This document shows, piece by piece, positions 51,936 through 64,000 of a stretch of DNA of 64,000 nucleotides. The position numbers and the translations under genes are program-made. The stretch is from positions 5,634,713 through 5,698,712 of the forward strand of contig NC_092574.1 in NCBI RefSeq assembly GCF_037975245.1, in the 5' to 3' direction. The stretch is from Apostichopus japonicus. Taxonomy: Eukaryota > Echinodermata > Holothuroidea > Aspidochirotida > Stichopodidae. The notes below the pieces were generated by a model. That model worked only from the letters and a program-made list of their open reading frames with translations. It did no database searches and was not told the DNA's origin. Positions within the stretch are counted from its first letter, which is position 1, and each line of letters begins with the position of its first letter.

Positions 51936-52533
51936 TTAGACCGTAAATTAAAGTATTGAATCAATAGTAAATGTTATTGGTTTACATCCATTTCTTATTT
52001 TCTTTCTGGTTTTCTTTACAATTTAATATTCCAAGTTTTATGTTTCCTATGCTTTGTAAAAGTGTTATGACAAATCAGAAAGCTAAAATTGAAGCTAGAT
52101 TGTATAGGTGGATGCAAGTGAAATTGAGGGCAAGTCATTTGGTAAAACTGACATTTTCATCCCTTTCCTCTTCTTCACATATATTGCATTTATGCTTACA
52201 AAATTAATGTGAAGCTTTTCACAGGTAAATTGAAACATGACATTCTTTCAAATATTCTCTTAATTCAGTAATTATTCTTGGTAAGTATCTCTAACTATTT
52301 CTCAGTGACCTGATTTCTATGACACAGTTCAATTCTATCCAGATCTTATTCCTAAGAGGCTTTAACCATCTCAAGATTACGATTTGAAAGAGGTTTATAG
52401 CGATCAAGGGATTCAAGGCACAAAAGTCCTGGTTATACTTATGTCATACCTTACATTTGTGCATAAAAGACTTCAAAATAAGATTGAATCTATAAGGTTC
52501 TGCCATCCATTAAGATCTTTTTACATCATTGAT

Positions 52534-52761
52534 TAAGTTAACAGATCGCTTCTCGGCCTTTTGGCTAAGATCATGTGTAGTATCTGTTCCCTTTCGAGGG
52601 GAATGAATGGTGATGCACACCTGACGATCGATGATCACACAGTCACAGTCCCGATGCAAGGGGACTGGGGTTGAGAGCGGATCAGTCGTTCGGTAGTTTG
52701 GTTTTCGTGCCCAGGTTCTTTCCTGGGTGACTTTTCTTAAAAGGTACTAAGTTAACAGATC
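52534..52761 (+). ncRNA. U2 snRNA-headed retro-inserted element (SINE or chimeric retrogene) with 14-bp target duplication
   Basis: Bases 52545-52589 match the first 45 nt of U2 snRNA (from ATCGCTTCTCGGCC) with one visible mismatch, so stem-loop I and the branch-point recognition segment GTGTAGTATCTG are kept. After that the sequence leaves U2: it lacks the conserved stem-loop II and the usual Sm site. The new part folds into hairpins: TTCCC/GGGAA (52587-52603), CAGTCCC/GGGACTG (52646-52667) and CCCAGG/CCTGGG (52710-52727). The insert 52548-52747 is flanked by an exact TAAGTTAACAGATC (52534-52547 and 52748-52761), the mark of LINE-driven retrotransposition. It cannot act as a normal U2. It could be one copy of a U2-headed SINE family, or a template-switch chimera. 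Confidence 0.8.
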
Positions 52762-52971
52762 CTACTACACTAGTATTGAAACATTTTGTACTTGTTTGCA
52801 CATGTGTGGTAAATGCATATGTGTACTTGTATAGTCAGTCATATTATATGGAAGTCAGTACAGGATCAAGTAATGTTGTTAGGCTCTATTAGGTTCCATC
52901 TTGAATGAAAAATTGTTTTAATTTTGCTTCAAATTATGTTATCAGTAATGTTCGACACACACATCATGCAG

Positions 52972-53020
52972 GTTGGAGGACAGTAAATGGTCTGATGGCG
53001 TCCCTAAAAATACCCGACTG
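52972..53020 (+). CDS. Possible short internal exon of an unrecognised gene
   Basis: Acceptor ATCATGCAG and donor CTG|GTAATT enclose one base plus 16 codons, LEDSKWSDGVPKNTRL. The pattern is protein-like but too short for recognition. It ends in phase 0, which fits the candidate at 61339, but this is weak. Confidence 0.2.
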
Positions 53021-54607
53021 GTAATTTTTTTTACAATACCATCTTTATTATTGTATGTGAAATGTGGGACGAGGAGAATGGCTACCCACCATATCTCTCC
53101 TGGTGACCCCACTCCCATGAGTAGTCCAATTACAACCATCTCATGTAGGCCTACCCACCCCCCCCAGGTTACACCCTTTCCTTTACTGTATCAGCCCTGG
53201 CTCATCCACTAAACTGGAACACACATACACCACATAAGCCCCCTCCCCCCCCTCCCGAGTGAGCATGGACAATGCTGTCAGGGAACTACTGCCAATTATT
53301 GTCATGTTGGATAAACTGTTTAGTAGTTTTGATGGTGATGTCATAGTGTTCTGTTCTCTAACATATCTATAACAAATCTTCCTATAATCATGCTATTTCC
53401 ACTGAGCCGTATAATCTCTAGGTTATATGGAGGTGATACCCACTGCTGGGATACCCATGTATTACTGTCTTTAACTTTGCATCTCGATTCCTTGGGTAGT
53501 CAACACAGGCGTCCTTTATTCCCTCGAGGGACCACAGTGCTAGCTTGTTAAAACTTCTTTACCATCTCATGTTTATTTCCAGCAGGGGCCTTTTAGTTTG
53601 TTTGGGATGTTTCCATAACAGAGAGGTAGGCCTGAAGTTAACGTTTTAAGTTGACTCCACTCCTGGGAGGGGGATCCTGAAAAATCTCGGGTCTGTTTAG
53701 TATTTATTTGTTCTGATTCTAGTATATCCATGGAAATATAAACATACCTTCCTGTTTAGACTGCAGTTAGTATTTATATCTGTCTGTGACTGATAGTAAC
53801 ATCAAGTCTTGGACAAAATAAATGTATGAAAAATGTAGGCTATCTAGTCTGATCCCAGCCATGTCATGCTAATTAAAGGGCAGTCATCTTCTAATGTTTG
53901 AATAAACTTTATCATGAACTGTACATACATACGCACTGTACGATTGACTAGGTCAAAGTTCACTTGTGCAGGCCGGCCAAAACGAGAAGAAAAAAGTGCC
54001 TTAGGAACAAAAGTTTTGTTCCTGAAAATAATTGCTTTGACTTGAAATTTCGAAAATATATTTCAAAATGAAATAATTGCAAAGGAAATCGTTTATACTA
54101 CTACTAGTGATCGACCCACGGTACCGTTATGGTTTGCAGTCAGAGTCACTGCAGCTTGTCAAGTTTTGCGAAATTAGCTAGAACCGACATGACTGCGCCC
54201 TCTAGTGATGATGGGCGTGGCTGGAGAGGCACATTAAAGGTACAGGCAAAATAATTTTTACATGTGCCTTGTCTTTTAGTTTTGTTGAAATATTCTATCA
54301 CAGATCTGCCCTAATATATAAACACCCCCAAAAAGCTCTTTATTTCAGTGAGTCAGTGATGTAATTTAGTCAGATGTTTATGGCTGGATAAAAGATTAGT
54401 CCACTATTAATGAAGGGGTTTGCAGGCCACATGAACAAGATTTTGAATACCTTTTGGGACGCAGGATAATTTTTTCTGCTGGTTGTATTTTTGGACACCT
54501 GTGAGCTGTCAGTATATATATACAGTATCTATCTTGTAGTATACTGGAGGCATTATTGATTGACTTTGGATAGACACATGCCAGATTTGAAACACTGCCA
54601 TGTGACT
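53021..54607. other. No gene recognised
   Basis: C runs at about 53157-53166 and 53241-53252 and ordinary AT-rich DNA. No repeat array or clear exon was found. Confidence 0.35.
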
Positions 54608-54972
54608 TTAAAGGCATTGAAGACTCGCCCCAAACCGTGTGCCGCGCTCTGAAAAAGTTAACTTTCCGTTGCTTGCAAATTACATTTTCTTCTTGTCGCT
54701 ACAAAATGCAGACAGTAATGAAACGTGATACCTTGTTATCTTTTATCTAGACCTGAGATGTCCACGCTGCTATATACACTGTGTTGTGGGTATAGACCAT
54801 AGCTGTATGTATTGACTGTACACTAGTGTCTAATTACCGACAGTAGCAAGCTGTGTGTGTATTTTATGGGATCGATGATGGTGTCTAACACTTCTATTAC
54901 ACCTCATTCGAAAACTAGGTCAGATTACCGGCATGAGACGTTTCTTTGTGCGCGAGTCTTCACACCCTTTAA
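54608..54972. mobile_element. Inverted-repeat miniature transposon with possible TTAA target duplication
   Basis: The left end AGGCATTGAAGACTCGC and the right end GCGAGTCTTCACACCCT are imperfect inverted repeats, flanked on both sides by TTAA. TTAA duplication would suggest a piggyBac-type origin, but the flanks are AT-rich, so this is uncertain. A related copy lies at 25183-25538. Confidence 0.65.
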
Positions 54973-55615
54973 GTTGGATATTTGTTACTGCTCATAACCT
55001 AGCTATATAATGACAGATGGTTGGTCCATTAACATGGAATGGTGCACAGGATTTCAAAGTTGGGCGGGGAGGAGGCCAAATTCTAAATTTCCCCCGAGTT
55101 AGGTAGTGGCACGAATCTTTATGTACAGGCTGTGGTCATAACTTTGACAAATGAGGGGTGTGACTGTCATTGATTGTGAAGCCTCTGTAGGGGGGTCTGG
55201 GGATGTTCTCCACCCCCTCCCACAAATGAGGCATATTTAGACTGTGAAATAAAATAAGGTCTACATGGTTCAGCTTATAAATCCTTAAACAATCCCAACT
55301 GAAATCAGTTGGAGGACTGATTATGGAGGTGTGGGCCATTCCCTCTCTCACCCCCACCTCCCCCCCCCTCCCCATTGCACATAACACTGGGTTGGTTCCG
55401 TTCATGAGCCCAATAAATTAAGACTATTAACAGACAAAAAACATGCATGTCAAAGTAGGTCCACAAAATAAGACTTATACACACTTATCAGAAGTACTTA
55501 ATAATTAATATTCAAATTAGTTGATAAACTGATTGAAAATGTTTCGATGATGAAGTTTTGAGGCATGAAGGATCATCATTTCTCAGGGACTTTATCAAGA
55601 TACATTTCCCATGAT

Positions 55616-55750
<135 letters not shown>

Positions 55751-57440
55751 TTTCTGTTGATGATTGTTTATTCATCAGTGTCACCCTTAGGGTTAGAAAT
55801 GATGATACACGGTATAGATAGAATGGGAACCAAAGCAAAGTTTGGTATCCACGTTTCTCTTTATTCTTACGCAGGCCTGTTAACTTAGTCATTTTATTCC
55901 CTGGTGAAAAGGGGCAGTGAGAGGACTGCCTGGCTTGTTTCAGGGTCGTTCTGATTATATGCAGATTTGATTGATCATAACTGCTGCTTTGCCCAAACTC
56001 AGCATTGATTATATTCGAAACTGATCTTTCTCAGGCTTTAGTCAGAATAGCCTAGATTTTAATCTGTTCTTCACAGTTGCTACTTTGGGTAGTAGCATGC
56101 TCACACATTGTGCCTAAGAGAAAACCTGCTTCCCGATAAAGTCTATTTTCCATTTCTTGGTCTACTACCCTAGCTCTCAACCCTGTCCCAACCCATCCTG
56201 ACCCTATAAATACCCATCTATTCAACAGTAGGAAGATATCTAAACCAGTTGTTCATGAGACATATCAAACATTGATATATTTGTGGCAGAGGTGATCGAA
56301 TTTACACTCATTGTTTGTATAAATCCCCTTCTCCTTTCCTGTATTCCTCTTCTGCTTTTTTTACTTTTGGCAAACTTGTGACTAATGGAAATATTAGACC
56401 ATGCTGTACCTAGAATAAACAAGAAACTACCGTCCAATGTGCAGATTACTCACTGCAAAACTGTCACTCTATATACCTACCAATGCTGATGGGTTTTCAG
56501 TTTGTAAATGACTGTCATTAAATACTTCCATTTCTCTCACTCCAGTGATTATTTTAGCTCTAGCTACTATCAATAATTTATAAAAAAAATATAAAAAAAC
56601 AACCACAAAATCCACTTTTGTATTATTTACAGTATAAACAAGACACTTCCTGTTAAATTTTATGGATGGGGTTGTTTCTACAACAAGCTTCTGTTGCAGC
56701 GAGATTAGAATTGCCATGCCTTACCTTTCGCTTTCCCTCTTGAGAAATTGGACTAGTCTCACAGGTGAAGTCACAACAATGGACCAATCACAGCAGAGAT
56801 CTCACTCTGCTCATTAATTATGAATGCATTTAGTGGGCAGCACTACTTGGTTGAAACTATCAATAGCAATATGTCAAATAATCATTGCATGTAACTCTCT
56901 AGCTCTGCGTGTGCATGTGTGTGTGTGTACATTCACATAATATACAGTAGGGTTATCAGTGTGGGCACTATACTCCAAATCGATGTACAGTAGTCTGCAT
57001 TAGTACACCCACAATGTTGGATTCTTAAACCAGCAAAATTTATGTGGAAATTTTTATCAAGTTTTTGTACCATTGGGGATGCATTCCGCAAGCCAGCCAT
57101 GAATTCAAGGTGAGTTTTGCAGCATTTGTTTATCAGCTGGAATATGTAATACTTGATTACATGCTAGAAGGTTCAAGATGCTTGCATGTGGGTTGCCAAC
57201 ACCTAATATGAGAGAGAGAGATAGCGGTACGTTGTCAAGTACAGAGCTAGTTCATGTGTAATACAGTGTACAGTAATTATAGCAGTTTAACTTAGCATCC
57301 ATGTGACTTTGAATTGTGATAATGTTATTCTTCTACTGCAAGCTCTGCAAGCTAGTGGTTGCAATGGATTTACTTTATTTATGAGTAAGTCAAGATTTCT
57401 TATGGTATTGTTGCATTTCTATATAAATGTGAGTATATGT
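55751..57440. other. No gene recognised
   Basis: AT-rich DNA with a short GT tract at about 56910-56930. I see no supported exon or repeat array. Confidence 0.35.
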
Positions 57441-57444
57441 GTTG

Positions 57445-57880
57445 TAGTAGACATATAGGCTGTAAAAGGAGTCCCAACATACCTTCAAATCAGTGGCGTA
57501 GGAAGGTACTTTTGAGTGGGGGGCTGAAGACTGATGGCCGGCCTGGGAGAGGGGTCTAAGGGGAGGGGACACCCCCTCCCCTTTGGAATTTTTTGCATTT
57601 CCAGGTGGCCTCAGATGCAATCTGGTGCAATATAGCACACTTCAACACCCACTCCGTTTTGTAAACTTAATTTTGTATTTTCACCTGGCCTTAGATGCAA
57701 TTTGGTGCTCCAAATGAGATTTTTTTCTCATTTGGAAATGAAAAAGGGGTTTTCTGACTTGCGAAGCGGAATGATACTTCCGCTCCTCCACATTTTTCAC
57801 TGGCCCCCCCGGTTCCTACGCCCTTGATATAGGCTGTTAAAGAACTCTCAACATACCTTAATTCAAATTACACATAAGAA
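57445..57880 (+). mobile_element. hAT-type miniature transposon, copy C, between about 40-bp direct repeats
   Basis: The element is 57491-57826, with ends CAGTGGCGTAGGAAGG and GGTTCCTACGCCCTTG; it has inner deletions relative to copy B. It lacks the expected 8-bp target duplication. Instead, about 40 bp (ATATAGGCTGT ... CAACATACCTT) occurs before it (about 57448-57486) and after it (about 57827-57867) as diverged copies. Confidence 0.8.
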
Positions 57881-58516
57881 CTGAATATTCATTTTGAGCT
57901 GGGTGTTGAGTAAGTAAATTTTTCATCAATCTAGACTTCTAAAGGTGATGCATCTCTTTATTTGAACGTTATTTAATATCAACTGTGTAAAACGGAGTAA
58001 TTTATTCCGGTAAATTACCAAGCAAATTGCTATGCAGGTACCGTATACCTAGATGTTTTTGTACACATCAGCAACCATATTATTTTATGAGACAAATTTC
58101 AAAGCCTTCCAAACTGCCACACAGATTTGAACATGAAATGTTTTCCCGTACAGTGTAGATATATAAAGTACAACTATTATATGTCACATTGCTGGAGCTC
58201 TATAGAATATCACTAAATCTTGTTATTACTGTCCCACAATAAAGGATGTCTGTACAGACGTACATGATACATTTACACTGTAACAATGTAACTCATGTAG
58301 CAAAGCTCTCAGAGTACATGTTGACATTCACTCCAGATTTAATTAAGGTTGACATTTCATGCCTCTTTGTATGTTAACGTCATGTGAAGTAGTTAAAAAT
58401 ATTTCATTTGGCAATTTCTTCTCAAGGGACCATTGCTCAAGTAGTTTTATCTGGCCTGACATTTTCTTGGAAGGCAGTTCTGTTACATCATACATGTCAC
58501 GACAGACTGACATGAC

Positions 58517-58716
<200 letters not shown>

Positions 58717-58960
58717 TCATGGTTTATTTGGTTCTAATTCCATCAATGTAACTTACACTTATCTAGCCTCATACTTTCATTGTTACATTTTATACTTTTC
58801 ATTGGACTACCAAGTATTGCTGACGAAGGTCCCAGGGGGACCGAAATTTCCAATATATTTCTAAAACGTATTTTACTCCTTATTTGTCAATTATGAGTCA
58901 TATCTTAATTCTCTGGTTTTCTCTAATAATATTTCCTTTTGGAGTAAACGTGGACTTTCT

Positions 58961-59013
<53 letters not shown>

Positions 59014-59130
59014 ATACTAGGTGAGACTAGTGGAACACTAGTAGTTGTAACTCGGAGTTTCACGCGTTATAGCAATCGTCAGACAACTATATATATTACA
59101 TACATATAATATATATATATATATATATAT

Positions 59131-60055
59131 TGCTATATATTGCTATCCATATATCTTAAACATTAGGCAGTCTCCAATATTTGGTAGAAAATCTGTCTAC
59201 TTAAAATGACTCTAACAGTAAATCTATCAAAGGGAGACACGTTGGTTGACGTATATAATTAAAGAACCTAATCCTGCAAAAGACTGGTACCGTTGAGTGA
59301 TCATAAATATAAATAACTCATGCATAGACAACTCTGCAACACTCTATACTCTCACTGACTGTGAAGTCAATGGGGGAGCTCAGGCTGTGCTTTCAGTGTG
59401 GAATCCCTAAGCTGGCAAACAATGTTTAGTTAGGCTTCCATGGTAACAATCACAACAATATTGGTATTGTGCATATTAGGGCACATTTGGTTGTCTTTGA
59501 CTGTCTGGGACAGAATTTGTAATATTCATTTTACTTGTTGTGGTCAGTGATGTAAACTCATAATCTCAATGAAATAAATTGTCATCAGACATCAAAATAC
59601 TCCCACCCTCTATTTTTGGGCCTCTTCGTGGGTTTTGCAATTTTTCTATTGATCAAAGTCTAAACAAGAACTTTGCTTTGTTTAACTGAGCTACATCTGC
59701 CTACCATCACATTGATATGGTAACCACTTCCTATTCATGAACTTGTGGGTAGGCTGGTATTACACAATGATGGGTTTACAACATAGGGATATTCTCATGA
59801 TTACTTTTCCAGCTCCCCAGAAGGATTTCTCTCGGTAAGAAAAAAATGGCTGCGACATCGGTCTGAGTAAGGCTTTAGCTCTGCAAAGTTACGGAGGATA
59901 ATAGTACATTTACAGTAGTACTTATTACCCCTGTGTGTATATCTACTGTGTGTTAATGTAAGTGCTGTAACTGAAAGCTTGTGCTAAATCTTAATTGTGT
60001 GGAATAAATAATAAAGCCTTTCATCAAGTGTGATACAAAGAACCTAGTACAGGGG
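59131..60055. other. No gene recognised
   Basis: Ordinary AT-rich DNA with no supported exon. Confidence 0.35.
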
Positions 60056-60485
60056 GTATGTAGTAGTAGGTACTACATTCATTGTCTTGGACTCCCCTTC
60101 ACATGTGTGTATGTATGTGTGTATTGACGTTCATGTGTACATATATATATATGTACATATGTACATATGTATATATGTTCAAGTGTGTGTATGGGTGTGT
60201 GTTTGTATGTATATATATGTATGTGTGTATGCTATGTGTGTATGTATATATGCATGTATGTATGGGGGTATGCATGGGTGAATGTATATGTATATATATG
60301 GGTATATGTAGTAGTAGGTATATTCATTGTCTTGGACTCCCCTTCACATGTATGTATGTATGCGTGTATTTACGTTCATGTGTACATATATATGTACATA
60401 TGTACATATGTTCAAGTGCGTGTATGGGTGTGTGTTTGTATGTATATATATGTATGTGTGTATGCTATGTGTGTGTGCTATGTGC
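60056..60485 (+). repeat. Tandem duplication, unit about 246 bp, of a GTAT-rich segment
   Basis: GTAGTAGGTA, then TTCATTGTCTTGGACTCCCC, then GTGTATGTATGT-type simple repeats occur twice (starting near 60059 and 60305). The open frames over it come from the simple repeats. Confidence 0.88.
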
Positions 60486-61338
60486 AATATGCCTGTAAAC
60501 ATTCAACACGGACTGCCTAGTATCTAAGATGTAGCATGGTTTTATAAAATCAAAAGATATCAAATTAATTGTGAACTCATTTCTCGCTGACAGAGTAAAA
60601 GTGGAACAACAATTTAGATGTATGTTTTCATTAGTATACTGTAATTGCCTTGTAATATAAAACCCAATGAATGTTTGTACAGCAAAATGCATTTTAATAG
60701 CTCAAGTGTCCATGAGGATATAGGGTTAGATGATGACTCATGCAGTTACTATTGTTGTCCCAGTGTTCTCGATCTTGTAGACTTGTTGTTCTGTCGGCCT
60801 TGGCCACTGTCTGACAACTTGTCCTTGAAAAATGAAAGGCTTTCATTTACATGCACTTGTGAAATCAGAGTTGGTTGAATGATACAAGCGAGCTTAGTGA
60901 ACTCAGCTGTTTCTCTATATCAGTATATATGGTTTAAGTTTACAACAATCATAAATAATTTTACACTGACTTGATAGTTAGTGATGCATGAGTTGGCCAG
61001 GAGGGATGGAGCTGGCGGTGGGGGGGGGGGGATATGAATGTCCCAAGATTAGAAGTGTTTTTCTTCTTCATTATGTAGAGAATAATATTGTAACTGATAA
61101 AGCAAAATGTTGCTATGTACATAGGCAGAAAGATGCATTGCAGTTTTCCTATATAGAACCTTGTTGATCTCAGCATTTTATGTGAGATTAACCAAACATC
61201 ATAGTCCTGTTCATAATATACTTGCAATGTAACCTCTGAATAGTGCCTTACACCCATGATGATATTCCTTGTGTGTAGTATCTGTAGTTTTATCTTTCTT
61301 TTAATGTGTTTTGTACACTGATGTAAAATTTCTTTCAG

Positions 61339-61470
61339 ACGTTGGTGCTGGGTTTCTGGGAACTGAAAGGAGTGGTAGCGCTCTTTCTAGACTTTATACC
61401 ATTAAATTACTCCATCGATCGTACCCTTCTTGCACATGTATACCATCTGGAGGATTTTACATATAAATAG
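61339..61470 (+). CDS. Possible exon with a stop codon, unrecognised gene
   Basis: A strong acceptor (AAATTTCTTTCAG) is followed by 43 open codons beginning TLVLGFWELKGVVALFLDF and ending at TAG. A weak donor (GTAGCG) lies inside. The composition is protein-like and phase 0, but there is no family match. It could be a terminal exon of the gene starting at 49089, or chance. Confidence 0.2.
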   Translation, partial: TLVLGFWELKGVVALFLDFIPLNYSIDRTLLAHVYHLEDFTYK

Positions 61471-64000
61471 AGTAATAGACCCTTCACTGCAATTTCTTTT
61501 GCAATTTTTTTCTTTTTATTTGATTTTCTTCCCCCTTCCCCCTTTTTGGTTAGTAAATCAAGTTTTCAGATTGCAAAGTTTAGTCATGGTTACTTTTTTC
61601 CATCAGATTATTGATAAACATTGATTTGATGGTAACACCATTGTTTCAATGAAGATAACAAAGGGATATTAAAGGGGAAAAGTAAGAACTAAGAACTAAA
61701 CCTTTCAGAAATATGAGCAATCTTCTGTACAGTAACATGGCAAATAATGATGGATCTTTGGGGGCCTTGTATTTTACATAGATACACTGACATTCTAAGA
61801 AGGCATGGTCTCACCCATATCTTCCCAGTCATGCTAACAATTTGACACTGGCGTAACCACAGGGTGGACATGGAGGGAGCTAGAGGGTTGATGGTGCAGG
61901 AATCCTATTCAATTACAGTGCTGTATCTAGTAACATTCAGGAAACATGGACCCATGCAATGTAATATACAGTACCAAGATACCCTCTCTGCCTAACCCTC
62001 TGCCTCCCCCTCTCTGCCTCCACCTCCCCCTCTGCCCCCTGTCTGCCTCCCACTCTCTTCCACTGTTATTTAAGGGCTCAGGCTACACCCACCAACCTCC
62101 TGTTTTTTTTTTCTGTTAGTCCTTCTTACAACTGGAGAGGATCATTTCTGTGAAGACTTAAATTGCCCTCTGGATGATTTAAGTGCAGCCATATATATAC
62201 AGTATGCATTCTACAACATGACATAACAGTTAAGGGTTTCTCATACTTGTTTGAATGCATCACATAACTAGCCAACCATTGCAACACTGGAACACTAAAT
62301 TGACAAGTACCTGTTATACGAGTTGACTGTTCTCAATTCACAGCACTACTTGGATCTTACTTATATGAGATCTCACACACCTACGACACAAACCTTCATA
62401 CAGAGTGCATTCACCCACATCTTAAGCTGAACTCTATAAAGATGTATTCTATCCTATTTCTGTCCAGGGAGGTTAACTTCCTTGGTTCCATGAATCAGTG
62501 GCAGGATTCTCGCTGATAGATCTAGTTCACAGGTCACAGGTGTTAACCTCATCCGTCCATCCAAGATTAATAAACAGTAAAGCTAAGACTAGTTTTACTG
62601 TATATGGTGGAGTTCACAGCAAAAGTCAGCTTGTATTGGCATGAATTAGATGATAAGGATAGAATTCCTAGCGCTAAGTTGAATTTTGATGTGCAAAAAT
62701 TTCCTTTTACTTCCCTTCTCTTCACATCCATGGTAAAAAAAGCAAATTTCTTATTTGAGATAATCAAGATTATCTTCCATATAAATTTAATTTTATGCTG
62801 TATTGGCCCCAAATATGCTAGATATACAAATATGGTCACCTTTGGTCAACATTCATAAAATGTTTTTATTACAATCCCTTCTAGGAAATTTTCCTCACTG
62901 GGACATTCAGTCATCTTGTGTATTCCTTAAAAATGGTCTGAGAACAATTTGGAGAGTAAAGACCTTCAGGAAGGTACTTTTTTGAAAACTTCTAGCAATT
63001 ATAGCGTGCTATATTTTTGGGCCTATACTGACTACCTTTAATATCATCATGAGCTAGCTGTCAGTGTAGTAGTGCATATAAAGTTGATAATTAACAATTC
63101 TTTGCAATTTAATGTCAGCGTAAAATTTGTAAGAGCTGATGCTCTATTTGCTTATTAACTTGCATTGATTATTAATGCAATAAAAAAAAACCCACACAAT
63201 TGCCAACCTGGATTTTTTCAAAATTTGATCCATATTACTTAAATTCTAATATCTAGGTCAGTGTAAATTATACAAACACAAGCCAGTATCAGACTGGTGC
63301 TTTACATGTATATATATATTTTACATGACGTGGGTGTTGGCGAGGGGTTGGCAGGGCAGGGCGGGGGGGGGGGGAGATTGGCACTTGCCTATCAAATCAA
63401 AGTAATAAACAATAAGAAGCCAAACCTGCCATTTTGTCAAAAATAGAATTAAATGATTAATTCTATAACTTATTAAAAGTTAGTTAATTCTTTGGAAGGT
63501 TAACTGGTTATCCAAAACTCAAAGATTACCCCCCCCCCCCCCTTTGGATTTTCTTTTCTGCAAACGTCCACGGCCATTTACCTTGTACAGTAGAGTATTA
63601 ATGCAAAGAATTAGAGATAAGAATTGGCCATATAACATTCTTTTTCTGGGTCACTGGTTTGTTTAATCTCAATATTTCATATATCTTATATAAATTGTCA
63701 AGAATAATATATAGGATAAAATTCCATAGTTTTAGAAGTTGAGAAGATTTATCAATCAAAATACTGACCATATCTAGACAAACTCTCTTGTTAGTCTCAC
63801 ATTGTTAAATTACGCTTTATGTAGTTGGAAACTATATATGAATCAACTACTGTAGTTGTCATCAGCTTGCCTGTCTAAAGATTTGCAAAATAAAAGCTTG
63901 TGCATGACTTCACTTGAGCAGTTGTAGTTGGGATCTATGAAACAACCTTTCACTCATGAATGTTTATCAAGGGATGACAAAATAACATTTCACATAAACT
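61471..64000. other. No gene recognised
   Basis: AT-rich DNA with C/T-rich stretches at about 61980-62060 and G or C runs at 63363-63374 and 63531-63541. No supported exon or repeat array was found. Confidence 0.35.

Noticed and set aside
52534..52761. A functional spliceosomal U2 gene
   Set aside because: Only the first 45 nt are U2; stem-loop II, the Sm site and the 3' stem-loops are missing, and the target duplication shows it is a retro-insertion.

Overview
The window is animal nuclear DNA: AT-rich, intron-rich, crowded with repeats, and without bacterial-style operons. Two genes can be assembled exon by exon from splice sites and reading phase. Their content, together with the short interspersed elements, hAT-type miniature transposons and minisatellites, fits a marine invertebrate deuterostome, most likely an echinoderm. 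That placement is an inference from style and from protein similarity recalled from memory, not from a search.

Left part (about 4.2 to 12.5 kb, minus strand): a complete 11-exon gene for a 457-residue TBC-domain Rab GTPase-activating protein with both catalytic fingers present. It is head-to-head with the next gene across about 3.2 kb (12,461-15,706) that holds a hAT-type miniature element and a small hairpin.

Middle part (15.7 to 34.7 kb, plus strand): a 20-exon gene for a 749-residue coiled-coil protein, the orthologue of SCLT1 (sodium channel and clathrin linker 1), a distal-appendage protein of the mother centriole needed for cilium formation. Its introns are packed with repeats: tRNA-derived SINEs, a 5'-truncated non-LTR retrotransposon whose 3' tail runs straight into the splice acceptor of exon 8, and several minisatellites (unit lengths 86, 76, 25, 22 and 15/45 bp). 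All exon phases join without a frameshift.

Right part (34.7 to 64 kb): mostly intergenic or intronic DNA with few convincing exons. It holds hAT-type elements with clear 8-bp target duplications (42.1, 43.9 and 50.2 kb, plus 57.5 kb with unusual flanks), minisatellites (46.3, 47.4 and 50.6 kb), a long CAT/ATC microsatellite (55.6 kb) and long AT tracts (58.5 kb). A few splice-flanked short reading frames on the plus strand (39.3, 49.1, 53.0 and 61.3 kb) may be pieces of one unrecognised gene; the best is a 38-codon first exon at 49,089.

The most unusual item is at 52.5 kb: a 200-bp insertion flanked by a perfect 14-bp target duplication. It starts with the first 45 nucleotides of U2 snRNA almost unchanged and then continues into an unrelated sequence with its own hairpins. 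It looks like a U2-headed SINE or a chimeric snRNA retrogene.
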